Positions 9,623 to 21,845 of a stretch of 64,000 nt of DNA are shown in pieces (the first letter of the stretch is position 1; each line of letters starts with the position of its first letter). The notes below the pieces were generated by a model. It did not search any database. It was not told where the DNA came from and saw only the letters and a program-made list of their open reading frames with translations. Origin of the DNA: Perkinsus olseni (lineage: Eukaryota; Perkinsozoa; Perkinsida); contig JABANN010000013.1 of NCBI GenBank assembly GCA_013115125.1, positions 83,294 to 147,293 on the forward strand. Direction: 5' to 3'. A program made the position numbers and the translations under genes.

Positions 9623-12600
9623 CTACCACAGCCCGCCATCCGCTGCATTAAAATTGAACTTGACATGCAAAATGTATCTCATGCGTACCTGAGTTCAACA
9701 ACTGCTGCCAACAGAGAATAAAGCCTGATGAGCCGTGCCGCAGCACCGGGTAATTCGCCGTGTGCTCTTTCTTCCTGTACCGGCCTAGGTCCTCTCACCT
9801 GTGCCGTATTGTAGACAATGAATTCGTTGTAGAGCAGCGAGGACGTCTCCCCTAGCTGGGCAGCCTCCGCGTCCACGAGCTCAGTGGTGTCGATAAGAGG
9901 GCCCATAGGGACAGTCACTCCTCCAACAGACGGCAGCTGAACCACGGATTGGTGATCGAAGAGCAATGCAACGCCCGTTGCAGTTCTACTTCTGCCTCCG
10001 CAGTAGGGTCCGGCGCCGTCTTGCCCATACCCCACGTGCTGTGCGCCTTAGCCTTCCGACAGGACCTCTTCGCCTCGTACTCGGCTGCCACTCGCTTGTA
10101 TTGATCACCTAGGGGGCATCTCCGGGGTGAGTCGGAGATGAATAGCTCCACACTCACCAAGGGCCACTTCGCAAAGCACGAGTACGCCGTACGGCGAGTC
10201 TCGGGAGGCAAAGCAGTAGTTGGCAGATTTCGACGAGCAATCTGACGGAAGACTACTCGAGGCGTCGCTGACGATATCCGACGGCACCTGCGAAGTAGAG
10301 GCCTTTGCCGAACATGTACCCGGTGACCGGGGCTTCCTTGGGGGCGATCTGCAAACCCTTGCTCAATATGGACACCCAGTTGGTAAGGCGACTCCCGTGC
10401 CAGAGCAGCCGGCGATTGTGCGAGCACACTGGGAAACTGAACGGGGAAATGTACTCGCTCCTAAGAGCTGCTGCGGCGAGTCACCCCTCGAATCTGGCGC
10501 ACTCCTCATCGCGCCTGACCTCCAGCAATGATACGATCTGTAGGCTGTAACTATCGTGTGTGGGGGCATGGGTCGTCCTCATGCACTTCTCGATAAGTTC
10601 AAAAGTGGGACTGGGAGAAAGGAACTGTTCAGACGATTGAGTTGCAGATGCAGCCACCTTCCAGCTGGGACGATGTCGAGAGCTACGCCAAGAGCGTTGA
10701 ATTGGCGATCGAGCACATGCCCTTGCCCGGTCGCTGCTCTGTCGCGTGCATCAGTGAAGTCAACAATGGAGAGAAGGTCCGTCACATTATCCACCTGAGT
10801 GCATCAGACGCGATCGTACCAAATCTTTGTGAACGAGCAGAATAATCACTGAGATGGCAGCGTACGAGCGACACTAGTATACAGGCGACTGAGTTCTATC
10901 GGGTTGTGGCAGTGAAGAAGCTCGTAGAATAAAGATTACTGCCATCGCCGACTGACCGCTTTTTCGACTTTCTTGAGCGTATTCAATTTAGCCCTCGCCG
11001 CCACATCTGTACTCTTCGAGATTGTGTGCGGCACCAGGGAATAAAACCTGCGACAAGCGTTGCGTTCCCAGCACCCTGGGTGCGACGACTGTACCGATTT
11101 GTCGCGTCCCGGATTCTAAGATCGAAGCCATGCGTACTGCGCTTGGTCTCCTCATCAAGCCGCAGCAGCCCCGAGAGCTCCGAAAGCACCTGCAGTACGA
11201 TGAGAGATGCGCGGTAAACGAAGAAAAGCGTGTGACCTCAAGTCCGCGTCTGAGCTGGGCTGCACTGAGAGCCCCGAGAGGCATCTTTCTCATGTCGATG
11301 TGCAGGACCTTGGACATGTGCTCCTCGATTACCCTCTCATCGAAAATTAACGAGATGAAGGACCTCACGGCGGGGACCAGCGTGCAGAGTACACCGGCCT
11401 TGTCGTCTGGAACACGGAGAGCTGAAGATCAGGAGAGCCACTGCGAACCATGCCTTCCTCCGCCACAGCCTGAGTTGTCCTCCGCTTGCTCGAGTCCGAG
11501 CTAGTGCCCATTATTTCCACCATGTTGTATCTACAAAGCGCATCTACCAACGACATCAGTCTGGACAACAGCCCGACCTCCCAGGACGCTGCTCGAAGCT
11601 GTCACGTTCTCGCCAGTCGGTACCAGTGAGCTCAGTGAATTTCGTCAGGAATGTGTCTATAGCCTGATTAACAGGGAATCAACCGACGACAGAAACCGAG
11701 CGGCTGACCTCTTCTCGCGCCGCCTTGCCCGAGCCGCAACGCACGGTCATCGAATCGTTGGCCTTGGTGTCACTGCCACCCACCCTTCCCCACTTGCGAA
11801 GCACAGCGTAGCGGTTGCGAGAAGACCCATGCACGAGCACCTGTCAGAAGGGTGGCCCCCAATTCAAGTGTAGTCGAGAAGGTTACCTGAATCTTGTAGA
11901 ACTTGTTGACGTTTGTGGAGGTATCAGTCTTGGTGCACATAACGTGATAGACATTGTTCGCTTTATCCACGTAGACCTGCAGCAACAGGGAAGTCCTCCA
12001 GCGAGCAGCTACCGGCACGGGCCATGCTAAGACAGATTGATTGAGCAGCTTCGGGCTATTCAACCGCGGCATCACCCGCTAGCTTGTCGCAAACAGCGTC
12101 CACGGACCCCACCACAACAATAGGATGGCTACACTGCAGGCATTCGATGCACAGAGTCTCACCTGAGCATCCCGGGCCACCACAGCAGCGACGTCCTCGT
12201 CAACCTCAAGTGCCGGACTGCCTTCCTCCGGTGCCAGGCGTCTCTTCGCCCCTGCAACGGCAATCGCTAAGTGATGACACTACGAATTCCCTACCCCTCC
12301 CCTTCTTCTCGGGTGGTTTCTCTTCAACTCCAACTAGCTTCTTGCCCAGTCCACCATCAACCTTCCACAACTTCAAGTGCTTCCGTTGCCGTAGCTTGGC
12401 TCCCCGCATCTTCGGTCGCGCAGCCTCTAGCGACTCTCGCTTCGTCGGAGCCTCCACAATCTCGCAACTCTCAACCTTGACCTCTGGATCCCGCTGAAAC
12501 TTCACATCTTTCCCGCCAAAGATCCACCAGCCGGACGACGGAGGCTCCTCCGAGTCCGCCTTACAGTAGCCCAAGTGGCCCGAGTTGTCGTCGAGCTTCT

Positions 12601-14265
12601 CGTGAAGCTTCCACTTCGAGCTCTTCGCCGAATAGAAACAGTAAACGGACTTTGCCACGTGCTTGAACGCTGGTCGGCCGTTATGAGCCTCATCCAGCTT
12701 CTTATATTCACCGTTAATCTTGCTGTTCTTGGCGGCGCCGCTGCGTCCCTGAACTCGCACTCCCTTCGTCACTCGAGATTCGGGCTCCTCAATCTCGACA
12801 TCTCCCGCTGTCTTATCGCAAAGGGCGTCCACGAACTCCACCATGACAATAGGAAGTCCATGCTGCAACGCACCATCGTACGCCAGGCCGTGGGGGTCAG
12901 CGTAGAGCTCCTCCTCACCAATGACCACATGGGTTGTCCGGGCCGGGTCGAAGGCTTCCAGCACATGGCCGCCATTATCCTTGATGAGCCTTCGAACCCG
13001 GCTCGCCTCGCCCTCATCAACGCCCTCAAGAACGAAGTACATGTTCCGAGCGACCTCGCCACCTCCTTCGTCCTCGGAACCGGAGTCCAGCACATCGCTC
13101 GCCGTAGCGGCAGCCTTCTGGAAGGACGGCTCCACACCGGTGAGCTTGCCAAGAATCTTCTGGCACTCAGCCGGTATCTGGAGGCTGGCGAACGCCTTAT
13201 GGCGCTCCAGCTCGGCCGGGATTCGGAGCCTCCGATAGCGCTTCAGCTTCTCCATCGTGATCACGTCGCCGGTTGGGGCCGAGAACTTCGGGCAAGCTGA
13301 GGTCTTCCGGACTCGAGGGAGCATCTCTCGGTAACGGAATTTGAAATCACATCTGGTGGACGCAGAAAAGTAGCCCTGGCATCTGCAGGAGGCCACACAT
13401 TTCCCTTCGCCTTCTACCAGCGAGGCCTACCTGACTTCCTCCCCCTCCTGCGATAGTGCTCGGTTGCCACACGTAGGGCACGGCGGCAGCAACCCGAAAA
13501 GGATCTGATCGGCCACTATGTACGCTAGTTTCGGAGCTGGCCACTTGTCCTGGAAGAATATCCCATTTTCAGTGAGGACCTGAGCCAGCAAGGGCCAGTG
13601 ACGCAGCTGCTGCTTTACAGCACTCCCCGCCACCTGTCGGAGTATCTTCGCATTTCCCATGGTCTGCAGATGCAGTGTTGCCTCAGCTCTGTAGGTTATG
13701 TGCGTAGCAGCCCGGAGGACCTCGGGGTTCTTAGCGTCCGGGGCATCCAAGTCTAGCACCTTGGCCAGCCTCAAGATGTCACTCCACCTGAAAGGGCCAA
13801 GCAACTCCAAGGAACGCTGCTTCAGGTCTGTATCGCAGTTAGGAGAGTCCGTATGCTATTTCCAGTTTCTTGTGAGGTCCAGACAAGAAGTTCCGCCAGT
13901 GATAAGAAAGCCTCTCTCTATATTGCGCCTGCTGTACTTCAGCCGTTGCCAGTGGGTGAGTTCCTCGAGGCTCTGCAACCCGTAGCCGGTGGCACAGGAG
14001 TCGTGCACCCAGTGGACATCGAAGCCGTCGTGGAATGGCGACTGTATCTTCTTACCCACCTTCACCTGGCAGCAACCTCAGTTCGGGGAACCAAATCACA
14101 GACGCGCTTCCTTCTCCATGAGGAAGCCGGTGTCACCTTGCCTTGGACCAGCAGCCCCTGGCACCTCTTGCACGACGCCCTACTTGTGGGAGCATACTCC
14201 ACTATGAAGGGCTCAGGTAGGGCCGACCGGGCGGTGGTGCTGCCGACGGACGACCTTCTCGGCAT
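9623..14265 (-). CDS. PARP1-like poly(ADP-ribose) polymerase
   Basis: Nuclear DNA-damage enzyme that transfers ADP-ribose from NAD+ to proteins. Many short exons; the ATG is at 14265. Order: one PARP zinc finger ([15 protein letters not shown], then after an intron [16 protein letters not shown]); PADR1/Zn3 ([11 protein letters not shown] and [12 protein letters not shown], joined by removing a 48-nt intron 13430-13383); BRCT (~13050-12800, [11 protein letters not shown] to MVEFVDALC); a GEYKKL...NGRPAF...WKLHEKL module (~12710-12510); WGR (NVNKFYKIQ + RKWGRVG, ~11930-11760); the helical regulatory domain ([16 protein letters not shown], ~11370-10950); and the ART catalytic domain. All three H-Y-E residues are visible: LLWHGSR (~10400), GKGLYFA (~10290) and LLYNEFIVY (~9810). 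The last exon ends [13 protein letters not shown]... with a TAG at 9623. Only one N-terminal zinc finger is seen, where animal PARP1 has two. Exon borders are partly approximate. Confidence 0.9.
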
Positions 14266-14434
14266 TTGAGGGCACCAAAATACTTGTGATGCTGTCCAGT
14301 GCCGCGTAGACTTTCCGCGACCGCTGCGCCACGAAACCTCCTCCAGGAGCGCGAGGGCCTGCGAAACCTCACCCCATGGTCCCTAGCACAACAACTTCTA
14401 ACGAGAAACAATACTCACATTGAACTTAACGTAT

Positions 14435-17400
14435 TCACCGGTAAGACAGCTCGCCAGTATCCCGCATCTCAGCCACGATGGACTGAGGCACCGCTCCACC
14501 GGCCCTCGAGGGCGGGGGCATGGGAAAGTCTCTGGAGGGGAACTGCATGTACCGTGGCGTGGGCGGAGTTGCCGACCGACTGTGAAGAACCTCCCTTGCT
14601 TCACCACTCGCCGGAGTTGACGGCCTTCGGAGACTGTACGAGTGGTTCAAATGATGCGCTAGAAGCATATTGCTGGTGACGCACAGGCAGACCTTCACTG
14701 CAATGACGATGAGGTACTCGATGGCCAGCGTTGTAATAACCATCAACAAGGACCCCGTAGACGAAAGGGTGAGGCGGATGGCAAAGCCAGTGAGGCTGTT
14801 GACGAACGTGGCCACCACGAAGCAAACAAACCATCGGGCCCAGGGAGTGTAGGAGAGGACCACCCATACAGCGCCGAGAGTCAAGGCCAGGAGGTCCCCT
14901 AGTGGAGGGATTGCAAGCTGAACAACGAACGCCAGCGGTGACATGCCGAGGAACCAAGTGAGCTGCATCGCTGTGAGGGTGGCGTAGATGAAGAGAAGGA
15001 CGATCACCGATGCCTGCAGGGCCACGCGGGACATGGTCACCACTCGCTCGTTCGGCCGACGGTTTCTCAGCGACACCCTCACCGGCGACCACAGTATGCG
15101 AGCAAGACCTGCTGTGGCGTTCGAGGCACTCGTACTGTGCTCCCACCGGAAGGAGTACTCATGAATGTCGATTTCCTCGAGGCTGAACTCTGCCGACAAG
15201 TCCAGAGGGGATGTCGGCCTCAATGCAGGGTTGACAGCCCGAAGCAAGTACAGCGGTCTATCACTTGTGTACGGAGGAACCAGGACGTCGTCAGCAGAAA
15301 CGGCCATGACCAGGCCGATCTGGCACGGCTTGCAGAAGCCGGAAAAGCGCGAAGAGCCCGCAGTGATGGCGTGCTCCACCGAGGTCATCTGCTGGAAGGA
15401 GCTGTATTCACCGAGGAAGGGGTCCGCAGAGGAGCCGCTGTCTACTGACGTTACTGACGTTCCACGGGGCTGATGATTTTCCTCAGCTGCCAGGTAATCA
15501 CCACTGTGGTCAGGAATGACCACCACCAGCGCCTTCACCCCACTAGGGACCAAAAAAGTGTCACTCGCCCGCCGTACGCCGGCACAGATGGAGGTGAGCT
15601 CAGCAGGTGGCACTAGACCGTCATGGAAGGTCATGGGTAGCAAAGCATCGTTGACATGCGCCGCAAAGGCCATCCAGCCTGTGACGTCCTGCGGGAACAC
15701 TGCAAGGGCGCTGGCCATGGGGTCCCAGCCGGGATGCGGCACCCGCAGCGGCGACATGTAAGAGCCGTCACCAGCGAGCCTCAGCAGAGCAGGCAGCTTC
15801 GGATTGGACTCCCAATGCTCCACTCGGACACTCAGGTCAAGCACATCCATGTGGCTCTTAGTAAACGACCCGTCACGGCCACCGTCACAGCCAAACCGGA
15901 TGGTGAAGATACGACCGGCGCGATGCGAGGAGTTGACCCTCCACAAAGAACCCTTGCCAGACTCCTCGAAAACTGCTTCACACATCGCCCGGGCTCGCTG
16001 TTCTTGCTGGGAGCGACTCAAGTACAGCCAGAGAGGGTAGCAAGCTACGCTAAGGACGGAACTCGTCCACCGACCCCAAAGATTCACCATCGGTGGGGAA
16101 GACCACTTGCCCTGCTCGTTGACGCAGGCACTGAAAGTGCTCCAGTGCTGTCGATTGATCAGCTCCGCGATGCACCGAGGAAGGTCCCCCAGCGAAGAGG
16201 GCAGGACGAAAGGCTCCCGAGGGTCGTTTCTCCCCTGGAGGTAAAGCCGGGCGACGTGGCGAGGAATGTCATCAGCAGTCATGATCTTCCACTCCCCCGA
16301 GTCCACAGTCTCGTCAGCACCATCCCCTGAGCGCTTGCGAATCTCTGAGGTCGCGATGGACGCCAGAAGGGCAAAGAGGACCACCACCAAGAGGGTGAAG
16401 GCGCCAGGCACGCCGCCGATGAAGGACAGCGTGTACTGCCACGGGTTCAAGCAGGTGGGGTTCTGAGAGACATCAGGGTAGCCGGGCAGACAGGCGTAGG
16501 GACAGTTGGAGTCCTCCACGCCCTCCTCAGTGTAATTGCTGACCCCCCGAGGGGCGTTGCTGCACACGGCGCATCGAGGGCCACCGGTGTCGCTCCAAGT
16601 GCCTCGGGGACAAGGGGCGCAGAGAGGTCCGTAGTGGCCAGCTGGACACCGGAGAATCTGTCCAACGCTGCCAGGCTGATGACCTCCCACGTCGATCCGA
16701 CCAGAGAAGGTATCGCCGCCGCCGCCGACCGCCGAGCCGAGCCATCCGATGCCGACAAAGCCGCCTCCGCCGTCGCCCCCTTTAAGAACCGGAGGGCCAC
16801 TACCGTTACCAGCAGCGGCGCTTACGAGCCCCGAGCCAGCAAGGGACGTGTTGGTGATGATCAAGACTGAGCCACCGGCGCCACCACCACTGCCTGATGT
16901 GTCCCCCACAGTCCATCCACCACGGTCCCCATCAGAGGACACATGACCATCGATCCGTAACTGGGCTGCCGATATCCATACCACACCGCCACCAGATCCG
17001 CCCTCCTCCCCTCCACCCCCGGAGGCACTGGCCGAGGGAATCACTCCCGTCTCGAGTGGGTCTTGCTCGTCATAAGGCACACCCTGGTTGCCGTCACAGC
17101 CAGGGCCGCCAGACCCAACATGAGCCCCGCCGCCTCCTCCGCAATGGCCATCCCTACCAGGACCCCCTCCGCCCCTGCCCTCTCCCGCCGGACAGCCGCG
17201 GCCCGTCGAGGATATCCATCCCTGAGGAGGGAGCTCCAAGGCTCCTCTAGGAGAGCATACCATAACAATCGGACCACTGACCACAGCGGCGCCCTTGAAC
17301 CGAATTCCCCCAGCTTCGCTGGTAACAACCATCCGCGTCGGCATGAGTCTACCCAGCCGCTCCATGTCGGCCACGCACAAGTCCAGCGGGTTTTCGATCC

Positions 17401-19054
17401 ACAGCTTACGTTGCTTGCAGTAGTTCCCCGGTCCCATAGTAACGTTCCCAGCGATAACGACGTCGCCCCAAGTAGTCCTGAAGTCGCTCACCGCTGACAG
17501 GCCCTGGACGCTCCCTAGCCTGAGCCCTTCGCCAGCGGATACCATCACAGGCCGACCCTCCACGTTCGAGACCACATCGGAAAGGTTGATCGAGCCCGCC
17601 GCGTTGACTGTGAGGGCAGAGTCTTCGGCGATCGCTGGCACCCCCGCTGGGGTACTGCGGATGACAATGCTTCCACCGGCATCCACATCGCCTTGGGTAG
17701 ATATCTTCATACCACCTTTTCCGCTACTCACCAAGCTCTGCTTCTCCAAGATGACGTTCCCGCCGTTTCCAGCCGAGCCCGTAGCCGTTGCCGCCAAAAT
17801 GCTGAGAGACCCTTCGGTGTCAATCGAGGACTCTTTGGCGACCTTCAACCCTATGTTCCCCACAGACAGGACCATACTCGACGAGGGGCTATTCGGCGGC
17901 CCCGACAGCTTCGCTCCGCCCGAAATCAACACACCCTGATCTGCAGCGATCGCCACCTGCGGCCGGCCGCCTCCACCTCCATCGAGGCAGGAGTTGCCAT
18001 CATCGTCGCCGCAGAGCCTCACCGTAATATTGCCTTCCACAACAACCTCGCGGACTGAGCGCACTTCCTGAGGCAACACAGTCGTCTGACCACACTTCTC
18101 ATGACCACCCCTCACAGTGAGGAGGGCCCCATTGGCGTCCTTCTGGTAGACAGTGCCAGGACTGCCACAAAGACAGTCGGGCAAGGCCTCTCCGCCTCGG
18201 CCCCCATAGGCACGAGCATCGTCGACGGAGACCGTACCGTTATCACTCGCCACGAAAATACGGCCGCCTCCACCACAGCCGAGGTTGCCACCACAGTCCC
18301 CTCCATCAGCGTGGACTTTGCCGGCGGTCACTCCCAGTGCTCCGCGCAGCACCACCACTCCACCACTACCAGCCCCACACTTGGCCCCAGCATCCGCCCT
18401 CCCGCCATTGGCCTCGATACTGCCTTCAAAGGTCACGTGACCATCGTTGCTCGTGAGAGTTATCCTTCCTCCTCCCCCGCACTGAGGAGCCGTCCCCTCG
18501 CCCGCTAGGTTCTCCGGTACAACCGTGTAGTCGATGCCCCGTATTCTATCGCCCCTATCGCAGAGGCCCAGCGCCCCTCCAGCTCCACCGAGACTGCCTC
18601 CGAGAGCAGTATCATCACCCGCGACAAGATCGTCATAGACGGTAGCGGTGGCGTTGAGGAGGGAAGCCTCGTCGAGTGTGATGTTGCCTTGCCGAGCGAC
18701 TACTGTAAGTACCTACTCCGTAGAATACATGCTTTCATCTAAGATACCCCTCCTCACCATGCAGTTGGAGATGGTCGAATTCTCAAAGTCAACAGCGGCA
18801 TTAGCGGCTTCCACCAGCAAAGTGTCGGAGCACCGCCAAGTAGCGTTGATGAATCTCACAGAGCCATTGCCCTTATAGACGAGCTCAGCCCCACTAGGAA
18901 GGGAAGGCCTGGTCGAATTGAGCACACAGGCTCCGTCCACTACCACATCACAGCCAACTGATGCAGCATTGGCTGTCGGGCCGAGAAAGATCAGCCACAA
19001 CCGCAGTAGTAGCATGGGGAGCTCAAAAAGTCTGAGGACGCTCCACCGAGGCAT
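14435..19054 (-). CDS. Glycine-rich multi-pass membrane protein, plant DUF8003-like
   Basis: Function unknown. The ATG at 19054 gives a signal-peptide-like start (LPMLLLRLWLIFLGPTANA). A 45-nt intron (GTATCT...TTACAG, about 18752-18708) joins exon 1 to a ~1,420-codon exon. The ectodomain has repeated Gly-rich clusters (QCGGGGRI, GCGGGGRIFV, GGGGGAHVGSGG, SGGGAGGSVLI), then a cysteine module (CPAGHYGPLCAPCPRGTW). A membrane segment (GAFTLLVVVLFALLASIA), a large cytoplasmic part with RLAGDGSYMSPL, and about five C-terminal membrane helices complete it. This order, and GGDGSYM(S/A)P in particular, is that of the large Arabidopsis glycine-rich DUF8003 proteins of similar length. Family assignment is from memory of those proteins. 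A wall- or surface-related job would be inference. Confidence 0.75.
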
Positions 19055-19113
19055 CCCCTGAACGCGGTAAGTCAAGGCGATACGACACCACACATGCAGC
19101 CTCCATGACCGAA

Positions 19114-19855
19114 CTAGGCATAGGCCACCTTAGGGTCACGTTCTAGCAGCTCCTGAGTGAGGACTTCATAGTTGATCTCGCCTGTCTTGTCTGGATCACA
19201 CTTGGCCACGGCGAAGTCGATGAAGACATCTGCAGCCTCGCCGTCCAGCCTCTCCCCTAGAACCTACAGGCTCACCAAGAGCCGACCACGATGGGTGCAT
19301 CGTATAAGGCACCCCAGCGAGGGGCTCGAGAGAGGTGGCCCACCTGCAGTATTCGACGCAGTTCTTCAACTTTGAGAACCCCTCGACCGTCCGGATCGAA
19401 CGCTCGGAAGGCTTCCATCAGGACCTGGACACCGCCGCTTCGTAGCCCTCCACGCAGCCAGAAGTACCACCTCCTCCTTCATCGGGTCCTTGAAGCTGTC
19501 CGACTCGCAAATACGCAGAAATGTATCCAAATCGAAGTGCTGGTTACCGTTGGGATCCCACTCCTCCACGATCGTCTCGATGTCCGCCTAAAACTACAGT
19601 CCACCAGCAGCCACAAGCAGAGAGCATCCACCTCGTGAAGGCAGTACCTCAGTTGGGTTCTGGCCGACACTGCGGAGGAGGGCAGGCAGCTCCGTATAGC
19701 TGATCACTCCAAGCTTCTGCTTATCAAAAATCTATCGAAAGCGCGATCGCCCAGCCAGCCCCAAGCAAGGCGTGGCCTACTTCAAAGGCTTCCTTGAAAG
19801 CCGCCAGTTGGTCCGGCGTGAGCTGGTAGTCACCGTCGTTTGGCTCAGCAGACAT
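19114..19855 (-). CDS. Calmodulin/centrin-like EF-hand protein
   Basis: Small calcium-sensor-like protein. ATG 19855 begins MSAEPNDGDYQLTPDQLAAF, continuing KEAFE|IFDKQKLGVISYTEL after a ~49-nt intron, then LRSVGQNPTE, the classic calmodulin EF-hand 1 linker. EF2: VEEWDPNGNQHFDLDTFL. EF3: FDPDGRGVLKVEELRRIL. EF4: CDPDKTGEINYEVLTQELL, ending DPKVAYA and stop at 19114. Loops EF2-EF4 keep most acidic ligands; EF1 (DKQKLGVISYTE) is degenerate. Four hands and a length near 150-160 residues fit calmodulin/centrin relatives, but divergence prevents naming an orthologue. It lies about 60 bp upstream of the glycine-rich membrane protein gene, on the same strand. Confidence 0.82.
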
Positions 19856-19974
19856 CAAGGCGAATCTCCGATCCCCTAGAGATCCCATTGACAGAATCTA
19901 ACCCAAGCCTCAAGAAACAACAACGGCCATCTTCACACAGACTAACAGCGAGAGGTTGCATGCGGCGACGACGA

Positions 19975-21764
19975 TCAGGTCCACTCCATCGCTAGCTTCT
20001 TCGCGGCCAGCTTGGCCATCTGTTTCGCTTCCAAGTCGTCCTTGGCCTGCAAGGCCGCAAACTTGTTCATCTCCTTCTTCACCGGGGGGTTGTAAAGTGG
20101 CGATATGATACTGTTCTTTCTCTTTGGGTTCTGCCAAAGAGATACAGTCCGATCAAGAATCGCCCGGAGCTGATCTAAATGACTTGCAGTAGAAACATGA
20201 GAAGGAAACAGAGCTCATCACATCAAGAATTTGTAGAGCTTTCGAACGGTGGGAGGAAGCCAGGAACCAGCCCCTCACCGTGTCGATGCCCATTGCCTCT
20301 TTCTCCATCAGTTGCTCCCTTGTCGTCTTCCTCTTCGGAGGGGCCGGCACTTGTCCACCGATCTCATGCAGCCGGTGGCCTCGACCTCCCAAAGAGATGA
20401 GTCTACCAAGCGTACTAAGCAAAGCTCGTCGTCACCGCTGATCCCACCTGTCCATGAGCTGGAAGTGATCGTTAGCCTCAGCGTGGGCCACAGCAGTATA
20501 CTCCTTCGAGTCCTCAGCGTTGAGGTCCGCCCCCAGCTCCAGGAGAAGCATAGTCACTTTGATATGCCCGCCTGCTGCTGCGAAGTGTAAAGGCGTCCGC
20601 TGGCGACTGAGAGCAAAATGTCCACTCCACTGGGTCCCACGCTACTACTTGTCTCTCAGGTTAACATCAGCTCCCCACTCGATAAGGCGGCAAATAGCAT
20701 CCACGTCGTTGCAAGCCGTCGCCACATGTAAGGCCGCCTTACCCTCAGCATCCTTAGAATTGATACGGACGCCGTAGGTGTACCTTCGAGGCCACCCCTT
20801 CAACTGCCGGACACCACACCCGCACATACAGGAACTCCATCATCCTGTAGTCCCTCTGCCTAGTGGCTATAGTGAAGGGTGTGTCACCACTATCCATCTT
20901 AGCTTCCAACGGAGCCCCTCTCCTGTAGCACAGCTTGGCCAAGCCCATGTTATGAGTACGACAAGCATACCTGCAGGACCACTACGCCGCGACAAGGGAC
21001 TCGGTCGTCTCGCTCACTCCAACAGAGTGTAGCCAGTCTCTGCATCCTTGGCGTTGATGCTGGTGGTCTCGAGCATGCGCTCCAACACGTTCATCAGGAC
21101 GGTGCCGTTCCTGGTGATAATTTGCTTCAGGTTGAACGTCTGGCACTTGGCCAGCTCTCGCTTCGCAAGTGCCGTCTTCTGAGCCTTCAAAGCCGCGCCG
21201 GCCGAGGCCCTGACGAGAACCATCAATCCTTCTGTTAAAGCATACCACTCCAAACCCACAAATATCCAACTGAAGCATTAGCCGCCAGTTTCCTTCCATC
21301 CTCTACTCGGGACGAATTTTCCTTCGCTGCTTCGTCAACCTATACCGTAAAATGCGCTACTCTCACTCAGAATCTATCCCACCACCACCTTGGACTCCTC
21401 CAGGGATCTATCCAGGCTCCTGAAGAACACCCAGGATTCACTGCAGCCAGCAGCTCTGTAGCCTACTCTCCCTTCGCCGCCGGTAGAATGGCCATCGCGG
21501 CGGTGAAGGTCTCGTCCTCCGTCCCAGGATACCCCGGAATTCCCGAGGGGCCGAACAACACTATCTAACACACCCATCGATCGATCCAACTCTCCCAGCA
21601 GCATCAACAGAGCCGAGAACCTTCTCCAACGCTTGCTTCATCCGCTCCAAGGTGCTGGACTCCAACTTCTCCCACTGGGGCTGAGCTTCCGGGGACAGAG
21701 CGTCACCAACCGGCAGGTCATCATCGCCCGATCGACTGGATCGCAAGCCCTCTTGCTCCTCCAT
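19975..21764 (-). CDS. Ankyrin-repeat protein
   Basis: A multi-exon gene with ATG at 21764 (MEEQEGLRSSRSGDDD). An N-terminal helical region (EKLESSTLERMKQALEKVLGS; KAQKTALAKRELAKCQTF) comes first. Ankyrin units follow: ...GAPLEAKMDSGDTPFTIATR, INSKDAEGKAALHVATACND, LIEWGADVNLRDK, TPLHFAAAGGHIKVTMLLLE and LGADLNAEDSKEYTAV. The C-terminus is charged (PPKRKTTREQLMEKEAMG ... KKEMNKFAALQAKDD ... KKLAMEWT, stop 19975). Exons are 60-250 nt with introns of about 45-50 nt. It is a protein-interaction scaffold by family; the partner is unknown. Confidence 0.75.
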
Positions 21765-21845
21765 GATTCGCGACACCTGATACCATCCCGTTACGTGCGG
21801 TTGAGAGTACCTCACCCTTGCTCGTCCGCCGCGCCGGAAAATTCT

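Noticed and set aside
12575-13300. 241-codon plus-strand frame
   Set aside because: Antisense to the BRCT and NGRP parts of PARP, which have clear domain motifs on the minus strand.
13383-13430. In-frame TAG in PARP PADR1 as a nonsense mutation
   Set aside because: The TAG is inside a 48-nt GT-AG intron whose removal restores the PADR1 cysteine pattern.
15656-16330. 224-codon plus-strand frame
   Set aside because: Lies opposite the conserved cytoplasmic part of the glycine-rich membrane protein; a composition artefact of GC-rich coding DNA.
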